A stretch of DNA of 64,000 nt from Tillandsia leiboldiana (lineage: Eukaryota > Streptophyta > Magnoliopsida > Poales > Bromeliaceae). Under the pieces are notes generated by a model. That model saw only the letters and a list, made by a program, of their open reading frames with translations. It had not been told where the DNA came from and made no database searches. Both the position numbers and the translations under genes were made by a program. Shown here piece after piece: positions 12,247 through 24,130 of the stretch. Where the stretch lies: assembly GCA_029204045.2 (NCBI GenBank), contig CM055073.1:25938718-26002717 (forward strand), read 5' to 3'. Positions within the stretch are counted from its first letter, which is position 1. Each line of letters opens with the position of its first letter.

Positions 12247-13175
12247 ATATTCCCACCCCTCAAGCATGGAAACTCTTTTACTAATCATGTCAGCTTGTTG
12301 ATGTGTGATCAGTAAAATTTATTTTATTTTACAAGTATGAAAATTTTTTTACTAATCATGTCAGGCTGTTGATGTGTGATCAGTAAAATTTATTTTATTT
12401 AAAATAGATAAAATATAAAATATTTTTTCGAAAAAAAATATCTGACTATATATTTTTTTTTTTGAAATGATATTTAATATTTTTATTTTTTTTAAAAAAA
12501 ATATAGTGTATTTTTAACTGACCAAAATATATTTATTGATTTTTAAAAATTCATTCAAATGTCTATCGAATCTTAAGATTTATTACTAAAGAAATTTGGA
12601 GTTTAATTAGAAGGGTATTTTAGATATAGATGGATAAATTTAAATATTTTGATTAGTAGTCAAGAGTATATAAGTAAATTTCTTTTTTTATTTAGTAAAT
12701 AGTACAAAATTTATCTAAATTATAAAATATTTTGAATCGGCTACTTAACTTTCAATTTTTTTATTTTACCATTTAACCTTTCGCGTCTACCAAATTTTCC
12801 GTGAATTATTGAAATTATTATAAAATTTTGCCCCAATAATTTGTATCCGCCGGAACTATTCGCGAATTATTAAAATTATCCTAAAAATTCATATTTTATT
12901 TCACATTTTTAGAAAAACTTTGTTTTGATTCAGATTTCAATAATCCATGAATGTGTGTTAAATTATAATTGGTATAGGTAGGGATGACAATCCGGGCGAG
13001 CAATTCGCTAGCTAGTTCGTGTTCAGCTCGAAATGAGCTCGAGATCGGATCGCTCGTTTAGTAACCACTGACATCGGTAAAGCATTAATACGCTGCCAGC
13101 TTCGTTTATAGAAAAAACTTAGCTAGAAATGTGAAGCAATTAGACTTCGAACTCACAACCTCGGATACCAACCAC
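12247..13175. other. AT-rich intergenic DNA with a local tandem duplication and a truncated element
   Basis: A unit of about 70 bp containing ACTAATCATGTCAG...GATGTGTGATCAGTAAAA is repeated in tandem at about 12265-12400. At 12980-13075 there is a truncated left end (GGGATGACAATCC, then TTCGTGTTCAGCTCGAAATG) of the same family as the element at 13176-14009. No gene is visible. Confidence 0.5.
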
Positions 13176-13369
13176 TAGGAGTGACAATCCAGCTCGCTGT
13201 TCGCGAGCCAACTCGTGTTCGGCTCGAAATGAGCTCCAAATCGAATCGCTCGTTTAGTAAACAAGCCGAACACGAGGCGAATGTTTCACCTCGTTTAATA
13301 AACGAGCCGAACACAACTTGAGATCGGCTCGCTCGTGTTCGGCTCTATAAAGACTCGAATGAATGAATA

Positions 13370-13541
13370 GGGAAATTCTAAGTGTACACCCGTAAGGGGT
13401 GTACATCTCACACCCCCACCCATCTAAGGGTGGGGGTGTGATGAGGGGTCACTTGATGTGACCCCTAAAAAACATCGCCACCATTAAAAAGGTGGAGATG
13501 TAGGATGTACACCCCTTCGGAGTGTACATATAGCAATCCTC
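13370..13541 (-). mobile_element. Family A MITE, nested
   Basis: A 172-bp copy in the opposite orientation to the 38447 copy. It contains GTGTACACCCGTAAGGGGTG, CCCACCC/GGGTGGG, GGGTCAC/GTGACCC and CCACC/GGTGG palindromes in series. It lies inside the hAT-like element 13176-14009, so it is younger than that insertion. Confidence 0.85.
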
Positions 13542-13554
13542 ATATATATATATA

Positions 13555-13726
13555 GAGCAATGCTACATGTACACCCCGAAGGGGTGTACATCATACATCT
13601 CCACCATTTTAATGGTGGCGATACTTTTTACGGGTCACATCAAGTGACCCATCATCACACCCCCACCCTTAGATGGGTGGAGGTGTGAGATGTACACCCA
13701 TTACGGATGTACACGTAGCATTTTCC
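13555..13726 (+). mobile_element. Family A MITE, nested, near consensus
   Basis: It starts GAGCAATGCTACATGTACAC and ends ACACGTAGCATTTTCC. It is nearly identical to the copies at 38447 and 40163 and is flanked by short TA repeats that mask the target duplication. Confidence 0.85.
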
Positions 13727-14009
13727 ATATATATATATATATATATATTACTATTTAGATTTTAAACTATTAATTTTTTATAAATTTTAATTTTTAAATT
13801 TTTTTTTCAGTTTTACACATCATAGAAATGAAAATCAAACTTATTATTCGCGAGCTAACTCGTGTTCGGCTTGTTAATTGCGAGCCGAACACGAGCCGAA
13901 TTTTTCAGCTCGATATTTAAACGAATCAGCTCTTGTTCGGCTCGTTTATTAAACGAATCGAACACAAGCCGACCCCAGCTCGCTCATGTTCGGCTCGTTG
14001 GCACCCCTA

Positions 14010-14386
14010 CCAACCACCAAACCCTTTTCCATTTACAATAGAAACAGTCGGTAAAAAATAGCATCAGAGCGGCAGCTCATGGAAGAACGTAGAAGAAGAG
14101 GTACGAAAAATACATTTATTTATTTAAATTAAAACCCGCGCAATGTTTGTACCCCTAATAACAGTACAAGTTATTGCGCCGACTGCTCTTGTTCCCAGTT
14201 CCCACAAGCCTGCAACAGCAATTTGCTGGCGTCGGCCGTAGAATAATTTTTATGCCTGAAGGGAAGGAAGGCAGCATTCAATGCCGCGACAAATTTAATG
14301 TACTGCCCGGACTCACAAGAAAAGTCTGAGAACCACCTCTTCTTAATTTCACTTCGCCACCACCCGACTGTAAACATTAAATAAAA
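14010..14386. other. Intergenic sequence with an unrecognised minus-strand open frame
   Basis: About 14165-14380 is less AT-rich. On the minus strand it is open for about 65 residues, with a segment reading YIKFVAALNAAF. I recognise no family and there is no clear splice or start context, so I treat it as unassigned. Confidence 0.25.
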
Positions 14387-14559
14387 GAAAAATACTATGT
14401 GTACACCCGTAAGGAGTGTACATCTCACACCCCCACCCATCTAAGGATGGAAGTGTGATGATGGGTCATTTGATGTGACCCGTAAAAAATATCGCTACCA
14501 TTAAAATGGTGAAAATGTATGATGTACACCCCTTCGGAGTGTACATGTAGCATTGCTCT
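14387..14559 (-). mobile_element. Family A MITE with 8-bp target duplication
   Basis: 173 bp, flanked by AAATAAAA on both sides (14379-14386 and 14560-14567). The ends are GAAAAATACTATGTGTACAC and GTACATGTAGCATTGCTCT. The 8-bp duplication supports a hAT-type transposase. Confidence 0.88.
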
Positions 14560-15490
14560 AAATAAAAATAAAAAAAAATAAATGAATAAAAAGAGGCAGC
14601 AGCAGGCATACGAACTTGCAATTTTTTTAATAATTATACAACCTCAAAAATTTCTTCTTCTGTCCCTAGTCTTCAAAATATAATATTCTAATATATATAT
14701 ACATATATATATTCCTTTTTCAGTTCTGATAATTAATCATGGGCATTTATGAATAGCACGGACCTTTTTCTATATATTAAAGTAGAAACAATAATACTAC
14801 AAGTTTTAAATTTTTGCAGGGGTACATGAGAGACATTCCCCGAACATAACTGTTTAATTAGTAACTTTACTTTTGTTGCCGAAAGATACCTACAAAAATA
14901 TTTAACAAAATTTCAGTCACCTTACTGCTAATGTTCAAAGATTGTTTACAACCCCCCCCAAAAAAAAAAAAAGTTTTTTTTTTCTTATTTACCAATTATA
15001 GATTTGCCTTTTCCTCCCTTGCTCCTCCCCTCTATTGTAAATAAATAAACAAATAAATAAATAAATAAATAAAACACATAAATTATTCGACAGTGAGAAC
15101 TGAAACAGTTGCACACTGCAAAATTTTGGCGACTCTACAGCATGGTATGTATAACTAGCAAATTTTTTGGTGGACTTTTTTGACAAGAAAACTCAAAATT
15201 GACTCTCACAAAATTAATAAGAAAACCACTTGTTCAAGCTTTTAAGAACACACATACCAGCTACTCAACGAGTTGAACACACGCAGCAAAACAGTAGTGT
15301 GCACAAACACATACATGGAAGAGAGAGAATTGTGGGGCGAATGTAAATGACCATATATGATTACATCATACAGAATTACATATTTATACTATTAAATCAG
15401 TTAAAATTTAAAAAGCATAAGGGTTGTCATTAGCACTAAGAGAGCTATATATATATAAGCTAGGGGTGGCAACTTATATATAATAGACTA

Positions 15491-15529
<39 letters not shown>

Positions 15530-16232
15530 CATTAAAGGTTGAAAAAGTGAAACCCTCTCTTACTATTTTCTTCAGAACATATATATATTATATATATTAA
15601 TATATTATATATATTATATAGAAAAGAGCACAAGACAAATTTCACAAGCAAAAATCGAACAAACAAACAAACAAAACTGTAGTAAAGGAGACCCGCCAAG
15701 GAAAGCATCATCCACAAGGAAGATAAGGTTAAGGCTTACTACATAACAGCACGACCCCACAATGAAAAGGCTTTTGGTTTTGGCCATTCATTAGTATTAC
15801 TTTCTGTCCACCTGGAAGGACCTGCATAATTGATGACAGACAAAAAGTTTTTAGAGTCCTTTTTCTGGTATAATAAAAGGGTCCAGCAAGAAACAGCCGG
15901 GTAGCAAGCCTTCTGCTGCTGTAGCACAAAAACTAAAAATAAAAATGAGCTTTCAGTCCCAAAAAGTAAAAAAAAAAAGCACACAAGCTTCTACTTCTGC
16001 TGCATTAAGAAGCTGCAGAAATATGTTATAACATAAAAGCCCATAATTACTTCTTCAAACAGTTATACTTGAAAAGAACTTCCGCAGAAGCTTCCAATTG
16101 GGCCAAACAGGCCTCTAATCTGGCCTATTGTATTGTATTGTATTGTATTCCGAACAAGTGGGCATCTAAGTGTATTCTGAAAAAGCATCACTTACAGTGC
16201 CATAGCAAAAGGCAACACCCTAGCAGTTACTC
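14560..16232. other. Intergenic DNA and ARF2 3' flank
   Basis: AT-rich with a (TA)n tract at 15493-15526 and a TTGTA pentamer run near 16127-16149. The part next to 16232 should contain the 3' UTR of the ARF2-type gene on the minus strand. No other gene is visible. Confidence 0.5.
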
Positions 16233-19200
16233 TTAATCAATTGAAGATGCGAGCAAGCAGCCACCCTTCGATTCTCTAACAGCTGCTGCTGCTGCTCTTC
16301 CTTCCGAAGCAGCAGTACTCTCTTCGACCCCTGAGTTTAGAGTGGCTGGATTCATCTTCCGGACCTCCTCTCGAGTAAGTATGGAGATTTTACGCACCAT
16401 TCTACAAAATTCACTGTTTCAAGAGAGAAATTTAGTTGATATAAACGCGTTCTGAAGATTAGTGTACAAGCATCGAGACAACATGTACAACGCAGAATAA
16501 AATATTGAACACTTACGGCCATGGATCATCTCCAACCAGCATCATATCTCCCTCGTCGTCCATGTATACAACCAGCCAATTTCTGGTGGGAGCCTTTAGC
16601 TCGCCTTCGAATTCGAACATCCGATCCAACTCAACAATCAACTCATCATAGTTGCTGAACTTTGTAAGGTCCACAGATCTGCCAAGGGCAATTCCCTGCT
16701 TATGCACCTGAAAAATGAAAACAAAGTCTCCACTAACACTAATTTCAAAAAAACTAGATCCCATTAACTAAACTTGAGAAAACTCTACAATTGTTTCATA
16801 ATTGTATAACTGCGTTCCATGATAAATATAAGCAACATTGACAACAGCAGGGCAGCAGAATTTGGTTCCATCCTTCCATAATTCCTGATTTAGAAACTTG
16901 GGTCAATGCCTGAATAAAAGCAATAATGGAGTTTTGAGACATTAAATTCAGTTGCATTTCACCAGATAAATCCCTTTGGTTAATATAAAGATGTTTCACA
17001 GAAGATAGGAGATCTTGATAAGAACAGCCTATAAGAGGATGATGAAGATCTGATGCTCGTCCAGGGCAAATGTTTCTTAAGAAATTTGTAAGAACTAAAT
17101 GCAGTCACTGACACGTAAAAGGTATTATACCACCGCAAGATTCAGTAGGCTCTAAATTTTTGAGGAAATGCGAGAACCTTATTACTTAGAATGCGAAAAC
17201 AAACAGAAACAAAAACCAAATTAAAAAAATATATATTGATAAAAAGCCTCCTAATTTTGCTCGCATTCTAGTTCTTCTAGTGTAAGGTATGACCCTATAA
17301 TCACAACAATTCAGCTCAGGCTACTAAATAGAACATGACACCTTGCTTGTATACTACGCTCAAAATGGTAATAAGAAATCTGACCGCATGCAATCATGAT
17401 ACACGAAAAAAAAAGAGAATATTAGTTACGTACGACAAAGTACCTTCGTGCAACTTCTTGTTGAACCACCATAAAGTTTGCTCTGAACATCTTTAAAAGC
17501 TGGTTGGCAAGGCTGAGTATTTTTCTCCAGATTACAATTTGTAGCAGCATCAATTGAATTTGTAACCTTGGGTGGCTCGGAATATTTCTCTGTATCTCTC
17601 GGCTGTGATTGCTGCCGTGTTGCTTTTTTAGGAACATTCAACTGTGGCTCATAAGGCAAACTGGCTGGTGGAAAAGCTGGTTCAGCTGCTGCAGGGCTGC
17701 TGTTAATCTGAATCCCGAATAGCTTACAGCTCGCACCTCCTTTAGGTTTTGCAACATCACCTTGAGCTGACGAAGGCTGAGGTTTCAACGACCTATTTTG
17801 AGATAAATTTTCCATTTGACTAGGCACAAAATGGCCGAACCAGTTTGAAGAACTCTGATCAATCCCTGGGCTCTGCAATGTGGAATAAGCTGTGCCCTGG
17901 CTACCATATCTACAATTTCCGGTTTTCTGATAAGGTAGCTCAACAGATTGAGAAGTCAACGGCCCATTAATGCTTAAGGTAGAATTCACAGGCATTAAAG
18001 GCCACGAACCAGGAAAGATAGTATTTTTGCCTTCCTGATCTTGATAATGTGTCCTCCAAAGAGTTGCATCACTCAAAGTCGGGTTGAAGAATGAACAAAA
18101 ACCATGTGAACCACTAGAAGGTTGATAATGTGCTTTATGAGCTGCATAACGAGTTTTCAAGGTCGTGACTTCTTGATCTTGCAAGACCCTTGGAAGGCTG
18201 TGGTGTTGAGAAGGGTCTACAGCCGCTTTCGAAGAAGCTGGAAGCCAAAAAAAATGGTAGATAAGGCATACGATAAAAAAAACCCTTCAAATCTCTCTAA
18301 TCTCTCTAAGAGAACATTAAATCAAGCACCTTCTTTTGTAAGAACTGACGAATCAGGGGAGGATGGAACAACATTAGACCGAAGCCTCTTAGGTCTAGAA
18401 AGTGGAAGAGGGTTCATGGGAGGAGGGATAACAGCAGGTTCGATTTTCCATGGAGAAACTCTCTCTGGACGAGGAATAGAAGAAGTTTCATCCCATCTCA
18501 CCTGAAGTTCAAACAACAATATACTTCAAACTATCTGACTACAACATAGACTAAGTTCTTAAGAATTACCTTAAGACATCTCCACTTTGATCCATGCCAC
18601 CTATTTGGATCGGCATCGCCTATCCCCACAATCGTCCCAGTGAACCTGTGAGTGAAAATTAAAAGAGTTTAGCCAAGCATATTTAAATTGGTTCCATGTG
18701 ACTTCAAATTTTTGCAATGTAATTCCAATGAGTCAAGTTGGAATCAGAAACAGCTTATACCTCTGCTCTGGAGCCTCTTCACCCTCAAATCTCATCTTGA
18801 ACCTCATCCCTATCGAATGGTTGCTCTTGAGGGACTCCATGTATTGGTGATACGGAACAATGAATTCAGACGGACTCGTCCTAGAAGATCACAAAATATT
18901 CAAAAACATAGTTAGAAGAAGCCGAATAGAACGGATTGAATTGGAATCAGACGTAATTGTTTGTAGAATCCTAAAGTGGGAATCCTAAAGTGGCTAGTTG
19001 GCCTAGCTTATGTATCGGCTTCCAGCAAAAATCCCCCAGCAGAGCATTTGGCAAGTGGACGGAGTCCAGAACTTCTTCTGTCGTAAGAAAACTTGAAATG
19101 AGATATCCAGTCCGACAAAAAGCTCTAATTTGGTGCCTCCTACTACCGAGAGAGAAGTTTTCAGGTGCTTTTTTAAATTTTTTTCTTGCAATAGCTATTG

Positions 19201-21432
19201 GGCATATTTTAAAACAGTACTTCTCCTAATGCAGCTACTCAAACAACACTTCATCAAAAGTGCACTGCACCCTACAGCAAGGTCAAACAAGCACTAAAAG
19301 CCTTTACACTCCTTCAAATAATAGCTCCAAGAGTGAACTAGACATACCATAGGAGATATAAAATAAAAAACCACAAGGAAGGAAACTGAAGGAAACCTGG
19401 GTTTATAGTAGACAGTGAACATGGTCCCTGTGTTCACAGCATGCCATGCAGTCGCAAGGACGCCAAGGTGCATACTGTGGCTTGATATGACTGAAGAAGG
19501 AACATTTGTCTGTTGTCTCATTGCGCGCCGGACCCCAACTCTTAGTTCACCATTCTCTCCTCTGCAAAAAAAAAAAGCAGACGAAAAGTTATAAGTAAAT
19601 TGGGGAGACAACAGCACAGCTTACTTCATGTGATAAGATTATTTGACCTCAGAAATATAAAAGCATCCCCAGCAACAAGCCGTTTGGAACTGACGAAAAC
19701 ACTCCAGCCACTCTGAAGCAGGTGCCTCCGCGGTTGGCCTAAGAATTTTAAGCCACAACAGCAGGAAACAAGCAGAGATTCATGTAAGAACAAAGTCATT
19801 TCATTCCAAATGCAGAACTACTTTTAAATAACAAGATATTATATTTAAGTCAGAGTAGCAAACGCCTCCCAGTCCCAAGAACATATAATCAGCTTATCTG
19901 TATCCAATCAAAAATGAAGTAACATAAAACATGCAGAAAACATGATATCCTTACAGATTGTGAACCAATGAGCAGAAAACACAGAATTTCTTCAAAATAT
20001 CATTACGGATTGAAGTAATTTGACACAATAATCTACTTTCAGGCTCTTATAAGTTGAACTCGAAAAAACTAAACGTAGAACCAGCAGTTCATGTCACTAG
20101 CAAAGAGGAAAGAAATTTGGTAAAACTCCATAGCAGTACAATAAAATCAAGCAAAAAAAAGTCCAAAAGACTTGTACTGTTATATGGCAGGTAAAAAAAA
20201 AGGAACAACAGCACATACAAAAAGGGGAAGAATTACCCCGGAAAATGTGGCGGAAGCGCCATTCGACACCATGCAGATCCTTAGCAACCAACTCCTGGGA
20301 AGGTGGCTGGCGAGACATATCCTAACCAACAAATACCATACAAGAAAGCAATTCAGTTCTAAACTGAAGGAGGCATTAGTATTACCCAACCAAGAAAAAC
20401 TATCTGTGAAGCAAGGAAGAGGCATCGCGGAGACTACTAACCAGAGGAGGAAGGCACTCGTCGGCATGGCGACGCAGAACGGAGAACCCACCGTGCGTGC
20501 TTGTGTCCGATGCGGTCAGCGTCTTGCAGAATGAGTGGACGTGCGGCCGCAGCGGCGGCGGAGCGGGCGCCGCCTCCTTCTCCACAGAGAACTCATCTTG
20601 CTAAAACATCAAACAGATGGCGTACGAGAATTAGACGAGATAAATTCTAACAAAAATTTACATAAGAATTAAACTAAGCAGAGAAGAAGATCAGGGATCG
20701 CAGTGGAAGTACCTTCGATTCGGGAATTAGAGTCACCTGGGCGTACACCTCGTCTGTATCCACCTCGGCCTATCGAACGAGAACAACCTCCCATAAGAGC
20801 CTCAAAATCGGAAAGAGGGGGGGATTGGGGAAAAGGGTTTGATCTCGCGATTATACCTTCAATTCGAAGTTCATCACTCGACAGAGGATCTTCCAGGGGA
20901 GATTGTAGACGGGCATCTGCTGATCCGCCACCTGATTCGTCGAAGCCTCCACCTGATAATTCACCACAACACAACATTTAAGGCTAAAAACGCCCAATTG
21001 GGAACAAAAATTACAGAGCTCGGTATTCACCTGTTCTATATGGCCCTGAGGGAAGTAGAACACCAGGTCGTTCACTCGCGGCACCGTGACCAGCGGCCCC
21101 GCGCAAGCGTACCAGAGCTCGTTGAAGAGCGCGTCCTCCGAGCCTGCGACTGAGAAGAAGAACCAAAACCCTAATCAGACCAAACCCTAACCGTAGATAG
21201 AGCACCGGAACTTCTCTGGCGAAGCTCCGGCGATCAACGGGTGCTTACCGTTCCCGCCTCCCGGAGCGCCGGCGCTGACACGGCCGGCGTCCCCGCCGGC
21301 CTCTCCGCCGCCGCCGCCGCCGCCGCCACCGCCACCGCCGCGGCCATCAACGGGCTCGCTACAACTGGACGAGGAGAAGCTGGGCTCGCTGCGTCCATTG
21401 CTCCCCTTCACCGACACCTCCGACGACGCCAT
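16233..21432 (-). CDS. ARF2: Auxin response factor, ARF2 type, complete 14-exon gene
   Basis: Nuclear transcription factor that binds auxin response elements; ARF2-type members act mainly as repressors. Coding exons in gene order (all minus strand): 21249-21432, 21031-21143, 20857-20952, 20713-20769, 20442-20600, 20237-20321, 19648-19738, 19397-19561, 18761-18880, 18570-18645, 18330-18501, 17444-18237, 16517-16707, 16233-16413. All junctions are GT-AG and phases close exactly, giving 828 codons with TAA. The B3 DNA-binding domain is at about residues 170-273 (HSFCKTLTASD, FRHIFRG, GVRRAMRQQ); the auxin-response domain at about 298-380 (RWDETSSIPRPERVSPWK follows). A Ser/Gln-rich middle region comes next, and a C-terminal PB1 domain at about 703-785 has the invariant Lys (HKQG) and the acidic YMDDEGDMMLVGDDPW motif. 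The start MASSEVS has a strong context (G at -3 and +4); an in-frame ATG 15 codons upstream (21477) is in weak context. Exon 1 has a GC-rich poly-Gly tract. Confidence 0.97.
18170..18190 (-). promoter_or_regulatory. Probable tasiR-ARF (TAS3) target site in ARF2 exon 12
   Basis: The minus strand reads AGGGTCTTGCAAGATCAAGA plus A, encoding RVLQDQE. TAS3-derived tasiR-ARF is known to pair with this conserved site in ARF2, ARF3 and ARF4. Against the perfect complement I count one G:U-type position near the 5' end of the site and one A:C mismatch. Its position, just after the conserved region that follows the auxin-response domain, is as expected for this family. Confidence 0.75.
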
Positions 21433-21860
21433 CACGACCCCCACCTCCTCCTCCCAAGCTCCAGATCTCTCATCCACACTCCCAATCCAAGCCCTACCCC
21501 ACTAAAACCCACCCCACCCCACCCCCACCCCACCAGAACCCTAATTCCGGAGATCCAAAAACCCTAAAATCCACGGGGAACACTACTCTCCTTCCCCGCA
21601 ACACACCACCCCCTGATTTCCTCTCAAATCCACCCCTCTCCTCCGCTCGATTTATCCCCCCAATTCTCTCTCCTCCCCCCCTCTCTCTCTCTCTCCCTCC
21701 GTCCCCAGCTATTTTTCTTAGGGCGTCAGAGGAGGAGCGCAGAGTCAGAGAAAGAAGACGACGCCCAGTTGCCACAGAAGCTTTGGGGCAGTCGTCGACC
21801 CAAAACAAAGAATGAAAAAGAGTGAGAAAGAGAGAGAGAGAGAGAGGGAGCTTAACTTAA
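21433..21860 (-). promoter_or_regulatory. ARF2 5' leader and core promoter region, GA/CT-rich
   Basis: On the minus strand this is GA-rich (CT runs on the plus strand near 21665-21705 and a GA run near 21830-21845), as in many plant TATA-less leaders. An upstream ATG at 21477 is in frame with the main start. I see no convincing TATA box. The transcription start cannot be placed from sequence alone. Confidence 0.5.
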
Positions 21861-24130
21861 CCGGGTGGTCAAAATCCCCATGCAATCATCTCAACCCCGG
21901 TTAATTTCTATAAAAAAAAATTCTCCCTGCACCTGGTGCACCACGTAATCCGCGAACCACAAATAATCCACCGTCCATTCCACCGCTTCCGTAAATCTAC
22001 AGCGTTCGACGGTTACGTGGTGGACAGAGTGAGGTAAACAATTTCCACGAACTCCAACCGGCCCGGTTGAACCGATCCCCACCCCCCCTATTGGCGTTCT
22101 CACCGAGGGGAAATGGGCCTTTGTCTCGCTATCAATAGGCAACCCCTATTCGTGGGAATTGTTCTTTATTATTATTATTTTTATTTTTATTAATTTTATA
22201 TTTCTATTATTACAAACGTGAGATATTTACGCATAATTTTTAAATATATATATATGCGGTTTGCTGCGGTAGTATTATTGTCAGCCGCCTAACTATGGTT
22301 ACTTTTTATCGTTAAGAAGGGTTGGACACGTGTCGCGCAGGGAGAGGCGATGGCGGGGCCCACCGTCCGATGATGAATCTGGGCCGTCCGATTTCGAAGC
22401 GGTGATCACACGGCGCGGTGAAGCGATCGCATCTTGGAGCATATCCCGGAGCTCCGCGGGAGGTCGTAAGTGACTCGTGATTGCTACCCGTTACGCCCAT
22501 CCCTCCCACCTCTTCTCGCTCTACACTGCTCCTTGTATAGAACCAAGCAAATGGGCCAATCAAAAATGCCCACGTGGCTTCCCTATAGGAAAAGTCCTAC
22601 CGCCTATTATCCAGCTGTCATGTATGAATAGTATTAATTTTTTTCTAAAAAAAATAAAAAATATTTTTAAATTTTATTAAAATTAAAAAATAAAATAAAG
22701 TAGAGGGAGCAATTTCAAAATGGACTATAGTCGAGGCGGTTTTCGTGCATTTTCACTTTCACTTTAGTAAAAAGAAAATGCTACTTGTACATCCCATTTG
22801 GGGTGTACATCGCACACTCCATCCATCTAATGGGTGAGGTGTGATGAAAGGTCATTTTACAATTTATAAAGTAATCTCCCATCCTTAAATGAATGGGTGT
22901 AAGATATATACCCTTTTTGGGGTGTACATGTAACGTTGCTCTTAGTAAAAAGGTGCGGAGAATTTGAAACACGCTACGTTTCGCTTCTCTATTTTTAGGG
23001 GAAAATATTTATTTAGTTTTTTTTTGGCTACGTTTCGTTGGGTCACTCGTCGAAGGTAACGCCATGTCGTCGTTTTGATTAGGCCGGGGATTAGCTGTGT
23101 CCAACCAACAGCGAAACAACATGCGGGACGGCCACGTGGCAATTCACTGAGATGTGATTGGGCGAGGCAGGGCTTCGTGCGTGTTTGCTGTTCGTGTTTG
23201 CGTTTGTCCCCCCTCGGCGGCGTTGATGGGATGGCGCGGCCCGAGTCTCTCGTGACTACGCGGGCTCCGGCACGTGCTGGAAATCCGCGTACGAGGTCGC
23301 GCGGGGCACGTGGGCCCCACGCGCGACACGTGTGGCACCCCTGATGCCACGTCACCACTTCACTTTACTTATACAGTTATATATATACACTCAAGAAATT
23401 AATTATTTTTTAAAAAAAAAAAAATACAATAAAAACAAGTTTTTTTTTGATAAATACCGATTGTGGGATATATGAGTAGTAAATTAATCTCGACCGTTCG
23501 TAACAAACGTAGATGATCGAGCGGTTGAAAATGGGTCAGGCGAGACGAGCCCATTGGCTGGGGAAGGGGACGCCGCGGGGCCCACAGGTGTCCCCGACGC
23601 AGCCGACAACAACTGCCCGAGGAAGTGGGCCCCGCGACTGCCCCCGCCCCATTGGACAACTAAGCCCGGTCAGGGGTAGGGTGGGGCCCAATCCCTGACC
23701 CCTCACCTGCAGACCAGACCGGAACCCAACCCCGGTTCAACCCCGGTTTTTTTTTTTTTTTTTTTTTTAACCCGGGTTAAAAATCCCGCGCACCCGAACA
23801 GTCCACGTCACCCAGCCCGGACGCCAAATCGGATTAAACTATAATTTTACCGGACGCCAACCGGAGTTCCAATCCGGCTAATCCTCCCCTCCACGTCAGC
23901 ACCTAGGCCGACACGCCCAGCTTCGAAACGTGCAACGCCTACGCCGCCGCGGGCGTCCACGTGGCGGCGTTTCCGCAGAGCCCTCCCCTCAACGGACGTG
24001 AGGCCGACGTGTGGGGCCGACGCAAACACCCTCGCATCAACTACCCACCCGCACGAATCTCGCGTGACGGGATACACGTCAGCACCCGACCCCAGTGACG
24101 TCATTATTACGACTTTCCCCCTTTAATTTA
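21861..24130. promoter_or_regulatory. GC-rich upstream region with clustered ACGT/G-box elements
   Basis: No gene is visible, but composition is far more GC-rich than the neighbouring DNA. ACGT-core motifs cluster: GACACGTGTC (about 22326), CCACGTGG (22570, 23131, 23956), GCACGTG (about 23271 and 23307), ACACGTGT (about 23327), GACGTCA (about 24095) and others. Repeated CCGTCCGAT motifs occur near 22362-22395. A T-run lies at 23746-23768. It lies 0.5-2.7 kb upstream of ARF2, so it may be distal promoter or enhancer sequence. A family A MITE is inserted at 22774-22942. Confidence 0.4.
22774..22942 (-). mobile_element. Family A MITE with target duplication
   Basis: About 169 bp, flanked by TAGTAAAA(A) on both sides (from 22765 and from 22943). 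Ends GAAAATGCTAC and GTTGCTCT. Inner palindromes are more decayed than in the 38447 copy. Confidence 0.8.

Larger units (their letters stand above)
13176..14009. mobile_element. hAT-like non-autonomous element with GTTCGGCTCG hairpin repeats, containing two nested MITEs
   Basis: The left end is TAGGAGTGACA and the right end TGGCACCCCTA. They are flanked by the perfect 8-bp duplication CCAACCAC (13168-13175 and 14010-14017), the hAT signature. Inside are many CTCGTGTTCGGCTCG / CGAGCCGAACACGAG segments in both orientations. Two family A MITEs (13370-13541 and 13555-13726) are inserted into it; without them it would be about 0.5 kb. Confidence 0.8.

Noticed and set aside
18122..18505. Plus-strand open frame of 127 residues
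   Set aside because: It is antisense to ARF2 exons 11 and 12 and crosses their intron.
20172..21567. Plus-strand open frames opposite ARF2 exons 1-6
   Set aside because: Antisense to a complete, phase-consistent gene; no family recognised.
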